From the NCBI RefSeq assembly GCF_030866785.1, contig NZ_CP133018.1, forward strand, positions 1,364,001 through 1,428,000: 64,000 bases of DNA. Reading direction: 5' to 3'. Source of the stretch: Agromyces protaetiae (GTDB lineage: Bacteria; Actinomycetota; Actinomycetes; Actinomycetales; Microbacteriaceae). The position numbers and the translations under genes were made by a program. The first letter of the stretch is position 1. Each line of letters opens with the position of its first letter. Positions 40,827 to 49,829 of the stretch are shown here, piece by piece. The notes beneath the pieces are model-generated. The model had not been told where the DNA came from and ran no database searches. It saw only the letters and a list, made by a program, of their open reading frames with translations.

Positions 40827-43800
40827 ATGAAACCCACTGCGCCGACGCGCGCCCGCGCGTCGTTCGAACATTCAGAACCAGGACGCTTCGCGCGTCTGCT
40901 CCTCGCCATGGTCACGGCAGTCATGCTCGTGGTCACGATGCTGGCCCTGCAGCCGGTGTCGGCCGCACAGGCGGCCACCGACGAAGATCCGTCATTCGTC
41001 CTCACGCAGAACGACCTCGAGTTCCTGCTCCGCCAGATGCAGATCTCGGAGTCGCACGCGGCGGGCAACCCGCTGCGCTGCGCGAACGACGAGGACTCGA
41101 GCGGCAAGTGCGTCACCGGCGACGCCCGCACGCTCGGCGTCCGGACGGTCGACGGGACCGAGAACAACCTGGTGGCCGGTCAAGCCGAATACGGCTCCGC
41201 CGACCGGGCGTTCCCGCGCCTGCTCGAGCCCGAGTGGCGCCAGGCCGACCCGAACCCGCCCTTCCCGGGCACCACGCCGCCGACGGGCCCTCCGGGCAAC
41301 CCGCCTGCGGTCGTCGAGATGTGCGAGCCGGGGAACACCTGCTACGCGCAGACCGACGGCATCGTCTACGACGCCGACCCCCGCACGATCTCGAACCTGA
41401 TCGTCGACCAGACGATCAACAACCCCGCGATCCTGAACCAGCTCGACGCCGGCACGGCGACGCGCGTGCCAGGCACCGACCGGGTCGTGATCCCGAACAC
41501 CGCGCCCGACGAGGAACTGTCGGCGCCGTTCAACACGTTCATGGGCTTCTTCGGCCAGTTCTTCGACCACGGGCTCGACCTCGTCAAGAAGGGCGGCAAC
41601 GGCTCGCTCATCGTGCCGCTGCAGCCCGACGACCCGCTGTACGTCGCGGGCTCGCGGACGAACTTCCTGACGCTCACCCGGGCGACGCGCATCGAAGACG
41701 AGGCGGGCAACCCGACGACCGAGCACATCAACCTCACGACGCCGTACATCGACCAGAACCAGACCTACTCGTCGCACCCGTCGCACCAGGTGTTCCTGCG
41801 TGAGTACACGGCGGACGCGAGGAACACGGGTCACCTGCTCGAGGGCGCCCAGGGTGGTCTCGCGACCTGGAACGGCGTGAAGGCGCAGGCGAACGAGGTG
41901 CTCGGCATCGAGCTCACCGACGCGGACCTCCTCGACGTGCCGCTGCTGCGCACCGACCAGTACGGGCACTTCGTGCCGGGCCCGGAGCGCGGGCTTCCGC
42001 AGCTCGCGGTCGCCGACGAGACCGTCGAGGGCGGCGTGGCGTTCGTCGAAGGCGACACGGACGCACCGATCTCGACGGAGGACGCGCTCGGAACCGGGCA
42101 CGCCTTCCTCGAGGACATCGCGCACGGCGCGACGCCCGTCGTCGGCCCGAACGGGCAGCTGCTGCCCCGGTACGACGAGAACGGCGAGCCGGTGCTCGAC
42201 CCGGAGACGGGCGAGCCGATCCTGTCGGGCTACGACAACGTCGCGCTCGGCCGGCACTTCATCGCCGGCGACGGCCGCGTCAACGAGAACATCGGCCTCA
42301 CGGCGGTGCACCACGTGTTCCACTCGGAGCACAACCGGATGATCGGTCAGATCGAATCCGTGCTGAACGGTGAGCGCCCCGAGCTCGAGAGCGGGAACAT
42401 CGAGGAGTTCGCCAAGGCGTTCCGCGGTGAGGCCCACGCGTTCCCGTCGCTCAAAGCCGGGCAGGAGCTGCCGCAGCCGGAGGCGGACGACTGGACGTAC
42501 GAGGAGCGCCTCTTCCAGGCGGCGAAGTTCGCGACCGAGATGCAGTACCAGCACCTCGTGTTCGAGGAGTTCGGCCGCAAGGTGGCCCCGTCGATCGATG
42601 AGGTCGTCTTCAACGAGAACAGCTACAACGCCGGCATCGACCCCGCGATCTTCGCGGAGTTCGCGCACGTCGTGTACCGGTTCGGCCACTCGATGATGAC
42701 CGACAGCATCGGCCGTGCGGCGGTCGAAGGCGGCACACAGGAGTTCGAACCCGTGCCGTTGTTCGACGGCTTCTTGAATCCCGACGCCTACGATCTCGGC
42801 GGCGACCTCACACCCGAAGAGGCCGCAGGCTCGCTGATCAACGGCATGACCGCCGAGGTGGGCAGCCAGATCGACGAGCACGTCGTGGACACGCTGCGCA
42901 ACCAGCTGCTCGGGCTGCCGCTCGACCTTGCGACGATCAACCTCCTCCGGGCCCGTGACGTCGGTGTCCCGCCGCTGCAGGAGGCACGTCGCACGTTCTT
43001 CGAGGCGTCGAACGAACCGGCCCTGCGTCCATACGCGAGCTGGTTCGACTTCGGCCAGAACATCAAGAACGGCAACAACTTCGGTCGTGGCGGTTCGAAC
43101 GCGTCGCTGGTCAACTTCGTGGCGGCGTACGGCACGCACCCGACCGTGGTCGACGCGACCACGATGGAGGCGAAGCGGGAGGCGGCAGCGCTGCTCGTGA
43201 ACGGTGCGCCGCTGGGCGAGGAGTTCATCCTGCAGTACGCCGGCATCGACCGGTTCGACACCGCGGCGAAGGTCTCGCAGCGCGCATTCCCGACCCCGGG
43301 CGTGCCGGTCGCGTACCTGACGAACGGGCACAACTTCCCGGACGCCCTCGCGGGCGGCGCCGCTGCGGCGGCGCAGGGTGGGCCCATCCTGCTGACGACG
43401 AACACCCTCGGAGCCGAGATCCCGAGCGCGACCGCGGTCGAGCTCGCTCGACTGAAGCCCGAGCGCATCGTGATCCTCGGTGACGCGAAGGCCGTGAGCG
43501 AGGCGCAGAAGACGCGACTCGAGGCCTACGCGACGAGCGGGGTGGTCGACCGCATCGGCGGCATCGACCGGTTCGAGACGGCGGCCATGATCAGCGAGGA
43601 GTTCGCTGCGCCTGGCGTCAACCGGGTGTTCGTGACGAACGGGTACAACTTCCCCGACGCGCTCGCGGGCTCCGCGGTCGCGGCGCGGGACGGTTCGCCC
43701 GTGCTGCTCGTCACGCCCACGTCGATCCCGGCGCAGACCGCTGCCGAGCTCGAACGCCTCGAACCCGACGAGATCGTCGTGCTCGGTGGTCTGCCGACCG

Positions 43801-46490
43801 TGGGGGCGAGCGTGTACTCCGCGCTGTCGAACTTCGCCCCGTCGATCGACCGGATCGCCGGTGCCGACCGCATCGAGACGGCTGTGCAGATCAGCGAGAC
43901 GTACTTCCCCGACGGGGCCGAAGAGCTGTTCATCGCGACGGGGTACAACTTCCCCGACGCGCTGGCCGGCGGCGTCGCCGCCGGGCTCAAGGGCTCGCCG
44001 CTGCTGCTGGTGAACCCGGCGGGCGCGTCGCAGGCGGTGCTCGACGAGATCGCACGGCTCCAGCCCTCGCGCATCCACGTGCTCGGCGACTTCCCGTCGG
44101 TGCCGCAGGTGGTGCACACGCAGCTCGCCGAGTTCACGCCCGAGCCGCTCGACCCGCCTGAGGACCGCCTGGCCTTCATGCAGAGCACGGGCGCCTGGGC
44201 GAACGACGCGGAGGGCAAGACCACCACGGGTCTCGACACGGTGGACTTCTGGATGGGCGGACTCGCGGAGCGGCTCAACCCGTTCGGCGGCATGCTCGGC
44301 TCGACGTTCAACTTCGTGTTCGAAGCCCAGTTGGAGGCGCTGCAGTTCGGTGACCGGTTCTACTATCTGTTCCGGAACCAGGGCCAGCAGCTGTTCGCCG
44401 CTCTCGAGGGCAACACCTTCGCGGACATCATCCAGCGCAACACGGATGCGTCGAACCTTCCGGCCGACGTCTTCGCGCTGCACGACCCGATCCTCGACCT
44501 CGAGAACCTGCCGAACCCGCGTCCCGCGGGGCTCATCCAGGAGCCGAATGGCACTTGGCGCTGGGACGGCGACGAGCACGTCGAACTCCACGGAACCGCG
44601 AATGCCGACCGCATCCGAGGTGACGAGGGCGACGACGCGCTCTGGGGCTACGACGGCGACGATGTCATCGAGGGCGGCGCCGGCAACGACGCGCTCGTCG
44701 GCGGCAAGGGCGACGACATCATCACCGACTCGTTCGGCGACGACAACATCAAGGGAAAGCAGGGCAACGACGCGATCAACTCCGGTCCGGGTATCGACCT
44801 GACGCTCGGCGGGCTCGGCGACGACTTCATCATGGGCGGCGGTGACTTCAAGACCATCTTCTCCGGACTCGGGAACGATGTGGTCCTGGGCACCTCCGGC
44901 CGGCTGACGGTCTTCGGCGGCGAGCACGACGACTGGGTCGAGGGTTCGTCCCACGCCGACCTGCTGCAGGGCGACAACGCCGACCAGTTCCAGAACGACG
45001 TTCTGGGCGGCGCCGACGTCGTGATCGGCGGTCTCGGCAACGACGACATCGAGGGTGAAGGCGGCGACGACATCCTCGTCGGCAAGGCCGTCGGCACCGA
45101 TCGTCATCTCGGCAACCTCGGGTTCGACTGGCTCACCTATTACGGCGAGTCGTTGAACGTGACCGCCGACATGTCGATGACTCGGGTCACGCAGCCGAAC
45201 AACCCGCTGCCGAGCCGGTTCGACCAGCTCGAGGCCCTCTCGGGCGGTGCCGGCAACGACACCCTCCGTGGGCCGCTGGTCGCACCGGATGACATCGCCG
45301 AGAACGAGATCCCGTTGCACAAGGCCACGCAGGAGAGCCTCGACCTGATCGATGGGCTCGAGGAGCTGCTGCGACCGGCCGGCGCACCGTACGACTACGC
45401 GGCACCGCTCCTGCGGGGCACGCCGGAGTCCGACACCGACGGCGTCCACAAGATCATGGTCGGCGGCGCAGGCTCCGACCTGATCGAGGGACGCGGCGGC
45501 AACGACTACCTCGACGGTGACGCGTTCCTCCGGGTGCAGCTCGTCGACACCGAGACGGGCACGCGCTACGACAGCGCAGCCCAGGTGCAGGCGGCGGTGT
45601 TCCGCGGGGACGTCAACCCGGGTCAGCTCGATATCGTCCGCGAGATCGTGATGGACCCGAACGCCGCCACCGCGGTCGACACCGCGTTCTACCGGAACTC
45701 CTTCGCCTCGTACACGATCAGCCAGCTGCCCGACGGGTACTGGCGGGTCGAGCACACCCAGGTGCAGGAGGCTGAGGAGAGCGACGGTACCGACGTGATC
45801 CGCGGCTTCGAGGTGCTCCAGTTCACGGATGGCTGCGCCATGCTGAACGAAGCGGGCACCGCCTGGGAGGCCTGCGAGGCCAGTGCTCAGGTGCTGCTCG
45901 ACACGGAGAGCCCCGTGGAGGACTCGCCCATCACGGCGACCATCACGGATCTCGATGGCAACGCGATCGACACCACCGGATTCACCAACGTGCAGTACAC
46001 GTGGTGGGGCGGGGAAGGCGAGGATGCCAACACCATCACCGAGTGGGAGCAGCTGGCACTGGTCACGGTCAATGCCGGTCAGCCCGCGAGCCCGACGACC
46101 TTCACACCCGGCGACACCGCCGTCGGGCAGTTCCTGAGGGTCACGGTGTCGTACCTCGACGCCAGCGGCATCGCACGGGTCGCGGCCTCCGCTCCCGCAC
46201 CGAATGTGGTCGCGAACGTCAACGACGTCCCGACCGCACCGACCATCATCGTCTCGCCGAGCGGTCTGCTGACCGTGACGCCACCGACGGATGGTGATGG
46301 CTTCAACGAGGACGATCCCGGATTCACCTACCAGTGGTTCCGCAACGGGGTCGCGATCGATGGAGCCACGGGGAACACCTATACGCCTGGCGCCGCGGAC
46401 TCGGGAGCCACGATCACCGTGACGGTCGGATACACCGACCTGAACGGGACGGCGGAATCGGTGACCTCGCCGGGGGTCCTCGCCCCCTGA
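40827..46490 (+). CDS. Giant secreted heme peroxidase with inserted cell-wall-binding repeats and RTX region
   Basis: A predicted 1,887-residue exported protein. It has a signal peptide (to about 48), then an animal-type heme peroxidase domain with FFGQFFDHGLDLV (distal His about 248), HSEHNRM (about 499) and YRFGHSMM (proximal His about 621). From about 805 to 1103 three cell-wall-binding type 2 repeats follow, each with D-R-x-E/D-T-A and NFPDALAG. The peroxidase family sequence then resumes (LAFMQSTGAW, GLDTVDFWMGGLAE, FGGMLGSTFNFVFEAQ; about 1112-1232), so the repeats sit inside the catalytic domain. Glycine/Asp RTX-type calcium repeats (about 1265-1430) and Ig-like domains complete it. 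ATG 40827 follows GGAGG by seven bases. Likely role: surface-bound oxidant production or defence, by inference. Confidence 0.9.
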   Translation: MKPTAPTRARASFEHSEPGRFARLLLAMVTAVMLVVTMLALQPVSAAQAATDEDPSFVLTQNDLEFLLRQMQISESHAAGNPLRCANDEDSSGKCVTGDARTLGVRTVDGTENNLVAGQAEYGSADRAFPRLLEPEWRQADPNPPFPGTTPPTGPPGNPPAVVEMCEPGNTCYAQTDGIVYDADPRTISNLIVDQTINNPAILNQLDAGTATRVPGTDRVVIPNTAPDEELSAPFNTFMGFFGQFFDHGLDLVKKGGNGSLIVPLQPDDPLYVAGSRTNFLTLTRATRIEDEAGNPTTEHINLTTPYIDQNQTYSSHPSHQVFLREYTADARNTGHLLEGAQGGLATWNGVKAQANEVLGIELTDADLLDVPLLRTDQYGHFVPGPERGLPQLAVADETVEGGVAFVEGDTDAPISTEDALGTGHAFLEDIAHGATPVVGPNGQLLPRYDENGEPVLDPETGEPILSGYDNVALGRHFIAGDGRVNENIGLTAVHHVFHSEHNRMIGQIESVLNGERPELESGNIEEFAKAFRGEAHAFPSLKAGQELPQPEADDWTYEERLFQAAKFATEMQYQHLVFEEFGRKVAPSIDEVVFNENSYNAGIDPAIFAEFAHVVYRFGHSMMTDSIGRAAVEGGTQEFEPVPLFDGFLNPDAYDLGGDLTPEEAAGSLINGMTAEVGSQIDEHVVDTLRNQLLGLPLDLATINLLRARDVGVPPLQEARRTFFEASNEPALRPYASWFDFGQNIKNGNNFGRGGSNASLVNFVAAYGTHPTVVDATTMEAKREAAALLVNGAPLGEEFILQYAGIDRFDTAAKVSQRAFPTPGVPVAYLTNGHNFPDALAGGAAAAAQGGPILLTTNTLGAEIPSATAVELARLKPERIVILGDAKAVSEAQKTRLEAYATSGVVDRIGGIDRFETAAMISEEFAAPGVNRVFVTNGYNFPDALAGSAVAARDGSPVLLVTPTSIPAQTAAELERLEPDEIVVLGGLPTVGASVYSALSNFAPSIDRIAGADRIETAVQISETYFPDGAEELFIATGYNFPDALAGGVAAGLKGSPLLLVNPAGASQAVLDEIARLQPSRIHVLGDFPSVPQVVHTQLAEFTPEPLDPPEDRLAFMQSTGAWANDAEGKTTTGLDTVDFWMGGLAERLNPFGGMLGSTFNFVFEAQLEALQFGDRFYYLFRNQGQQLFAALEGNTFADIIQRNTDASNLPADVFALHDPILDLENLPNPRPAGLIQEPNGTWRWDGDEHVELHGTANADRIRGDEGDDALWGYDGDDVIEGGAGNDALVGGKGDDIITDSFGDDNIKGKQGNDAINSGPGIDLTLGGLGDDFIMGGGDFKTIFSGLGNDVVLGTSGRLTVFGGEHDDWVEGSSHADLLQGDNADQFQNDVLGGADVVIGGLGNDDIEGEGGDDILVGKAVGTDRHLGNLGFDWLTYYGESLNVTADMSMTRVTQPNNPLPSRFDQLEALSGGAGNDTLRGPLVAPDDIAENEIPLHKATQESLDLIDGLEELLRPAGAPYDYAAPLLRGTPESDTDGVHKIMVGGAGSDLIEGRGGNDYLDGDAFLRVQLVDTETGTRYDSAAQVQAAVFRGDVNPGQLDIVREIVMDPNAATAVDTAFYRNSFASYTISQLPDGYWRVEHTQVQEAEESDGTDVIRGFEVLQFTDGCAMLNEAGTAWEACEASAQVLLDTESPVEDSPITATITDLDGNAIDTTGFTNVQYTWWGGEGEDANTITEWEQLALVTVNAGQPASPTTFTPGDTAVGQFLRVTVSYLDASGIARVAASAPAPNVVANVNDVPTAPTIIVSPSGLLTVTPPTDGDGFNEDDPGFTYQWFRNGVAIDGATGNTYTPGAADSGATITVTVGYTDLNGTAESVTSPGVLAP
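43242..44130 (+). repeat. Three cell-wall-binding type 2 repeats
   Basis: Three units of about 95 residues, starting near GIDRFDTAA, GIDRFETAA and GADRIETAV. Each contains NFPDALAG and a late strand such as RIVILGD or EIVVLGG. This family attaches proteins non-covalently to Gram-positive cell-wall polymers. Confidence 0.88.
44618..45120 (+). repeat. RTX-type calcium-binding repeats
   Basis: A run of Gly/Asp nonapeptides of the form GGxGxDxhh (for example GGAGNDALV and GGLGNDDIE) within the peroxidase gene. A further pair appears near 45240 and 45460. Such repeats fold into calcium-bound beta rolls. Confidence 0.85.
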
Positions 46491-46514
46491 TACATGGGGA
46501 CCCTCGAATAGGTC

Positions 46515-46553
46515 GGGGAGGGGCGGGCCTGGCGGGCAGGCCCGTTCCTCCCC
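46515..46553 (+). terminator. Terminator after the peroxidase gene
   Basis: Two 17-base arms (46515-46531 and 46537-46553) pair with two mismatches around a five-base loop, 24 bases after the stop. Confidence 0.75.
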
Positions 46554-46800
46554 GATCTGCCCGACCAGCGCCGACCCACCCCAGCCCCCGAGAGGTCGGT
46601 TCGCGCAGTGGCGACCTGTCGGGTACGGGCCCGGCCGATGCCCCACCGCATCGGCCGGGTTCGTGCGCGTCCTGGCGCGTCAGCAGGCGGCGACACCGCC
46701 CGAGCGGATGCCTCGTGGCCGACGCCCGACCGATTGGCACATTCGGAGATCGGCTGGTAACGTTGATCCCCGGCCCGGGGCAATGAAATCCCGGGCCGAT
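46554..46800 (+). promoter_or_regulatory. Intergenic region with tRNA-Lys promoter
   Basis: Most of this stretch shows no gene. A secondary hairpin is possible around the two GGCCGATG/CATCGGCC copies near 46632-46652. A good promoter for the tRNA is TTGGCA (46734-46739), 18 bases, then TAACGT (46758-46763), 37 bases before the mature tRNA. Confidence 0.6.
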
Positions 46801-46876
46801 GCACCTCTAGCTCAATCGGCAGAGCAACTGACTCTTAATCAGTGGGTTCAGGGTTCAAGTCCCTGGGGGTGCACCA
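46801..46876 (+). tRNA. tRNA-Lys (anticodon CUU)
   Basis: A 76-nucleotide tRNA: acceptor GCACCTC/GGGGTGC, D arm AGCTCAATCGGCAGAGC, anticodon loop ACTCTTAAT with CTT, T arm CAGGGTTCAAGTCCCTG, discriminator A and an encoded CCA. Confidence 0.96.
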
Positions 46877-46879
46877 GCA

Positions 46880-46902
46880 GCCCCGCGTCTACGACGCGGG
46901 GC
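46880..46902 (+). terminator. Terminator after tRNA-Lys
   Basis: GCCCCGCGTC (46880-46889) and GACGCGGGGC (46893-46902) form a perfect 10-base stem with a three-base loop, four bases after the tRNA. Confidence 0.85.
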
Positions 46903-46938
46903 TTCGCATTTCAGCGCGGTCCTTCGTCGACCGGATGC

Positions 46939-47532
46939 TCAGTCGTCGACGCCGCGGGCGGCGAGGGCCTCGCCCATGGCGTCGGCGGTCTGCAGGGCGC
47001 GCACGACCACGGGGACGGCGATCGCGCGCAGCGACCCTTCGGCGCCGCGCGCCTTGCGCGCCTCCAGGACGGCACGGACGAGCTCCTGCATGAGCGGCAC
47101 GGCGCGGATCGTGAGCGCCAGCACGAGCCCGACCCGGTCGGCGTCGATGCGCCGGCCGAACGGGCGGAGCGCGGCGCGCATGGCGTCGAGGATGTCGCCG
47201 ACGCGGGTCGTGAGGGTCACGAGGGCGGCCAAGGCGACGCAGACGAGCACGCGCAGCGCGAGCATCAGGGCCGCCTCCCAGCCCTGGAAGAACCAGTTCA
47301 GCGCGCCGGCGAACGCGACGATCACCACGATGGGTGCGAGTTGAGCGAGCACGGCGCGCGGCCGGATCCCCGCGATCGCGAACAGCACCGCGGTCACAGC
47401 CGCAGCCCCCAGCATCCACGGCCACGACGGCAGCAGCGCGACGGCGATCACCGCGATCGCGAGGCCCGCGAGCTTCCAGCCCGCGGGCAGGCGGTGCAGC
47501 ATCGAATCGCCGGGGGAGTACAGCCCGATCAT
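46939..47532 (-). CDS. bioN: Biotin ECF transporter transmembrane protein BioN
   Basis: A 197-residue EcfT-type membrane coupling protein with about five helices and the two short Ala-Arg-Gly signatures (EARKARG and EALAARG) that contact the ATPase. It ends the bioY-bioM-bioN operon, starting 10 bases after bioM. Together they import biotin. Confidence 0.9.
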   Translation of the reverse strand: MIGLYSPGDSMLHRLPAGWKLAGLAIAVIAVALLPSWPWMLGAAAVTAVLFAIAGIRPRAVLAQLAPIVVIVAFAGALNWFFQGWEAALMLALRVLVCVALAALVTLTTRVGDILDAMRAALRPFGRRIDADRVGLVLALTIRAVPLMQELVRAVLEARKARGAEGSLRAIAVPVVVRALQTADAMGEALAARGVDD

Positions 47533-47542
47533 GACGGATGCC

Positions 47543-48223
47543 TCATCCCACGAGTGCCCGGTACGCCTCGAGCGACGCGGCCGGTGGGCCGTCGGCGACG
47601 ACGCGACCCTCGTCGACCACGAGCACGCGGTCGAACGACTCGACCGACTCGAGCCGGTGCGTGACGAGGATGAGCTGCTGATCCAGCTGGGCGAAGTGCC
47701 GCTCCACGAGCAGCGAGTTGCGTGCGTCGAGCAGCGTGGTCGGCTCGTCGGCGACGACGATCGCCGGCTCGGCGACGAGCACGGCCGCGAGCGCGAGCAG
47801 CTGCTTCTGCCCGCCCGACAACCGGTGCGCCGGCCGGTCGGCGAGCTCGGTCAGCCCGAACCGCGCGAGCGCGCCGTCGACCCGGGCCGAGGCATCCGCC
47901 GCACTCAGCTTGAGCCGCCGCAGCGAGAACGCGACGTCCTCGCGCACCGTCGGCATGACGATCTGGTGATCGGGATTGGTGAACACGAACCCGACGCGGC
48001 GCCGCACCTCGCGGCCCTGCCGCGCGACGTCGAGCCCGTCCACCAGCACCCGGCCCGACGTGGGCGAGATGAGCCCGTTCACGAGTCGCGCGAGCGTCGA
48101 CTTGCCCGAGCCGTTCGCGCCGATCACACCGATACGCGGCTCGGTGAGGCTCAATGACACCTCGTGCAGCACCGGCTGGTCGTCGTACCGGTGCGAGACC
48201 CGGTCGAAGACGATCTCGGGCAT
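47543..48223 (-). CDS. bioM: Biotin ECF transporter ATPase BioM
   Basis: A 226-residue ABC ATPase of the energy-coupling factor class. It has Walker A GANGSGKST, the ECF-typical TNPDHQI Q-loop segment, signature LSGGQKQL and Walker B VVADEPTTLLD. The ATG shares a base with the bioY stop (TGATG). Confidence 0.92.
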   Translation of the reverse strand: MPEIVFDRVSHRYDDQPVLHEVSLSLTEPRIGVIGANGSGKSTLARLVNGLISPTSGRVLVDGLDVARQGREVRRRVGFVFTNPDHQIVMPTVREDVAFSLRRLKLSAADASARVDGALARFGLTELADRPAHRLSGGQKQLLALAAVLVAEPAIVVADEPTTLLDARNSLLVERHFAQLDQQLILVTHRLESVESFDRVLVVDEGRVVADGPPAASLEAYRALVG

Positions 48224-48861
48224 CAGCGGGCAGCCGGCGCGGCCTCGTCGGCGCTGCGGCGACGCCACGGCCACTCGCGCGGCACGATCAGGCCGGGCCA
48301 TGCGCGGTGCACGCCGGCTGCGACGCCGGCCGCGATGACCGCCTTGACGACATCGCCGGGCAGGAACGGCACGGCGCCCGCCAGGAACGCCTGATGGAGC
48401 GGCAGTCCGGTGACCACCGCGAGCCAGGGCACGCCGACGAGGTACACCACCACGATGCCGCCCACGACACTCGCGACGAGCAGCGGCCAGAACTTCAGCC
48501 GCGGCGCGAAGCGCTCGGCGATCCAGCCGATGACGAACGCGCCGGGGATGAATCCGATGAGGAACCCGCCCGACGGGCCCGCGAGCACGCCGAGACCGGC
48601 GGCGCCGCCCGCGAGGATCGGAAGTCCGGCGAGGCCGAGCGCGGCATACACGATGACGGCGAGCGAGCCCTTGCGCGCCCCGAGCATGACGCCCGCGAGC
48701 ATGACGCCGAGGGTCTGCAGGGTGATCGGCACGCCGAAGCCGACTGGGATTGCTCCGGGCAGGGTGAGGCCGGCGATGAGCGCGGCGAACACCGCGATCT
48801 GGGCGAGGTCGCGTGCGGTGGACTTCGGCGCGGCGCGGCTGGGCGTGGGGGCAGTCGTCAT
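48223..48861 (-). CDS. bioY: Biotin transporter substrate-binding membrane protein BioY
   Basis: A 212-residue S component with six helices and the BioY pattern (VPITLQTLGVMLAG and GPSGGFLIGFIPGAF). ATG 48861 is chosen because TAGCGT on the minus strand (48869-48874) lies seven bases upstream, a leaderless layout; GTG 48870 is the alternative. The following bioM and bioN genes make a complete biotin importer. Confidence 0.94.
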   Translation of the reverse strand: MTTAPTPSRAAPKSTARDLAQIAVFAALIAGLTLPGAIPVGFGVPITLQTLGVMLAGVMLGARKGSLAVIVYAALGLAGLPILAGGAAGLGVLAGPSGGFLIGFIPGAFVIGWIAERFAPRLKFWPLLVASVVGGIVVVYLVGVPWLAVVTGLPLHQAFLAGAVPFLPGDVVKAVIAAGVAAGVHRAWPGLIVPREWPWRRRSADEAAPAAR

Positions 48862-48949
48862 GAAGCTCACGCTAGGAAGGACCGGCCGGCGTGCGCGCGA
48901 GGTCGCCCTACAAAGAACCGGCGCCGACTTTGGAGCGCGGTGCGCCGGG

Positions 48950-49420
48950 TCAGGCGGCGGCGTCGAGCTTCGCGGGCTCGTCGTGCGAGGCGTCGGTCGC
49001 GTCGACGGATGCCTCGGGCTGGTCGGTCGTCTCGGCGGACGCCGGCTCGTCGTGCACGGGCTCGACCACGGGCTCCGCCCACAGCACGAGCGGCGAGGGG
49101 TTCCAGCTCAGTGCCATGGTGTCTTCGCCCTCGGGGACCACGACCGCGACGGTTTCACGCTCGTCGAGGATCGTGCGGGTGACCTCCGAGGCGATCTGGT
49201 GGGTGACGACGGCGTCGAAGATCATGTCGGTGTCTTCGGGCGTGCGGCGCACGAGCGCCCATTGCCCGTTGGCGCCGATGAACTCGGCGAGTTTGGTGTT
49301 GACCAGCTCGAAGATGTGCTCACCGCGAAGGTCTGCCGCCGATGGTCGAGGTGCGGCCGTGGCGGCGATCGGGGTGGCTTCGGCTTCGAGCCGTGCGCGG
49401 CGGCGCCAGCGGCGGAACAT
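48950..49420 (-). CDS. Conserved-looking hypothetical protein, acidic tail
   Basis: A 156-residue cytoplasmic protein with an Arg-rich start, a compact middle (HIFELVNTKLAEFIGANGQW to TRTILDERETVAVVV) and a disordered acidic Glu/Asp/Ala tail. I do not recognise the family. GAGAGGGG about eight bases before ATG 49420 supports the start. No functional clue from neighbours. Confidence 0.7.
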   Translation of the reverse strand: MFRRWRRRARLEAEATPIAATAAPRPSAADLRGEHIFELVNTKLAEFIGANGQWALVRRTPEDTDMIFDAVVTHQIASEVTRTILDERETVAVVVPEGEDTMALSWNPSPLVLWAEPVVEPVHDEPASAETTDQPEASVDATDASHDEPAKLDAAA

Positions 49421-49542
49421 CGGCGGCCCCTCTCAGTTCGGCGGGTCGGGTGGGGAGCTTGTACCACAGTCTGGTGGACGAGTGGGAGATCTCCCGGCTG
49501 GACACGCCGCGCCGACCGACGCGGTGCCGTTCCGCGTCGTCG

Positions 49543-49731
49543 TCAGTCGAGCAGCTTCGCGCGCTCCGACTCGTCGGCCACGGTGCCGATCGCGATCGCG
49601 AGGCTCGCGGCCCACGAGATCCACATGAGCAGCAGGCGCCAGTCGCGTGGCCCGGCGAAGGTGGCTCGGACCACGCCGATGCCGCTGAAGATCGCACTGA
49701 CGACGGCCCCGCTGAACAGGTACTTGCGCAT
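49543..49731 (-). CDS. Small two-helix membrane protein
   Basis: A 62-residue protein with two hydrophobic segments (about 6-25 and 33-50) and a charged tail (DESERAKLLD). Unknown family. It is divergent from the TetR gene, and the two TetR operators lie between them, so it may share that control. Confidence 0.6.
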   Translation of the reverse strand: MRKYLFSGAVVSAIFSGIGVVRATFAGPRDWRLLLMWISWAASLAIAIGTVADESERAKLLD

Positions 49732-49782
49732 ACGACCACGCTATCGCCCGTTCTCGACCGCGCTGGGAGTCCGCCGGGAATC

Positions 49783-49815
49783 TGACCGATCGGACAGGGA
49801 CTGACCGATCGGTCA
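49783..49815. promoter_or_regulatory. Two tandem TetR operators
   Basis: TGACCGATCGGACA (49783-49796, one mismatch from perfect) and TGACCGATCGGTCA (49802-49815, a perfect 14-base palindrome) lie 19 bases apart centre to centre. They end two bases before the -10 TAGCGT (49818-49823), six bases upstream of the TetR ATG. This suits autorepression by the adjacent TetR and control of the export operon. Confidence 0.8.
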
Positions 49816-49829
49816 ATTAGCGTGTTTCC

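Noticed and set aside
40992..46646. A 1,884-residue open frame on the strand opposite the peroxidase gene
   Set aside because: It is the antisense frame of a GC-rich gene. Composition is His/Arg/Asp/Val-rich and non-globular, there is no ribosome site, and the plus-strand protein has clear domains.
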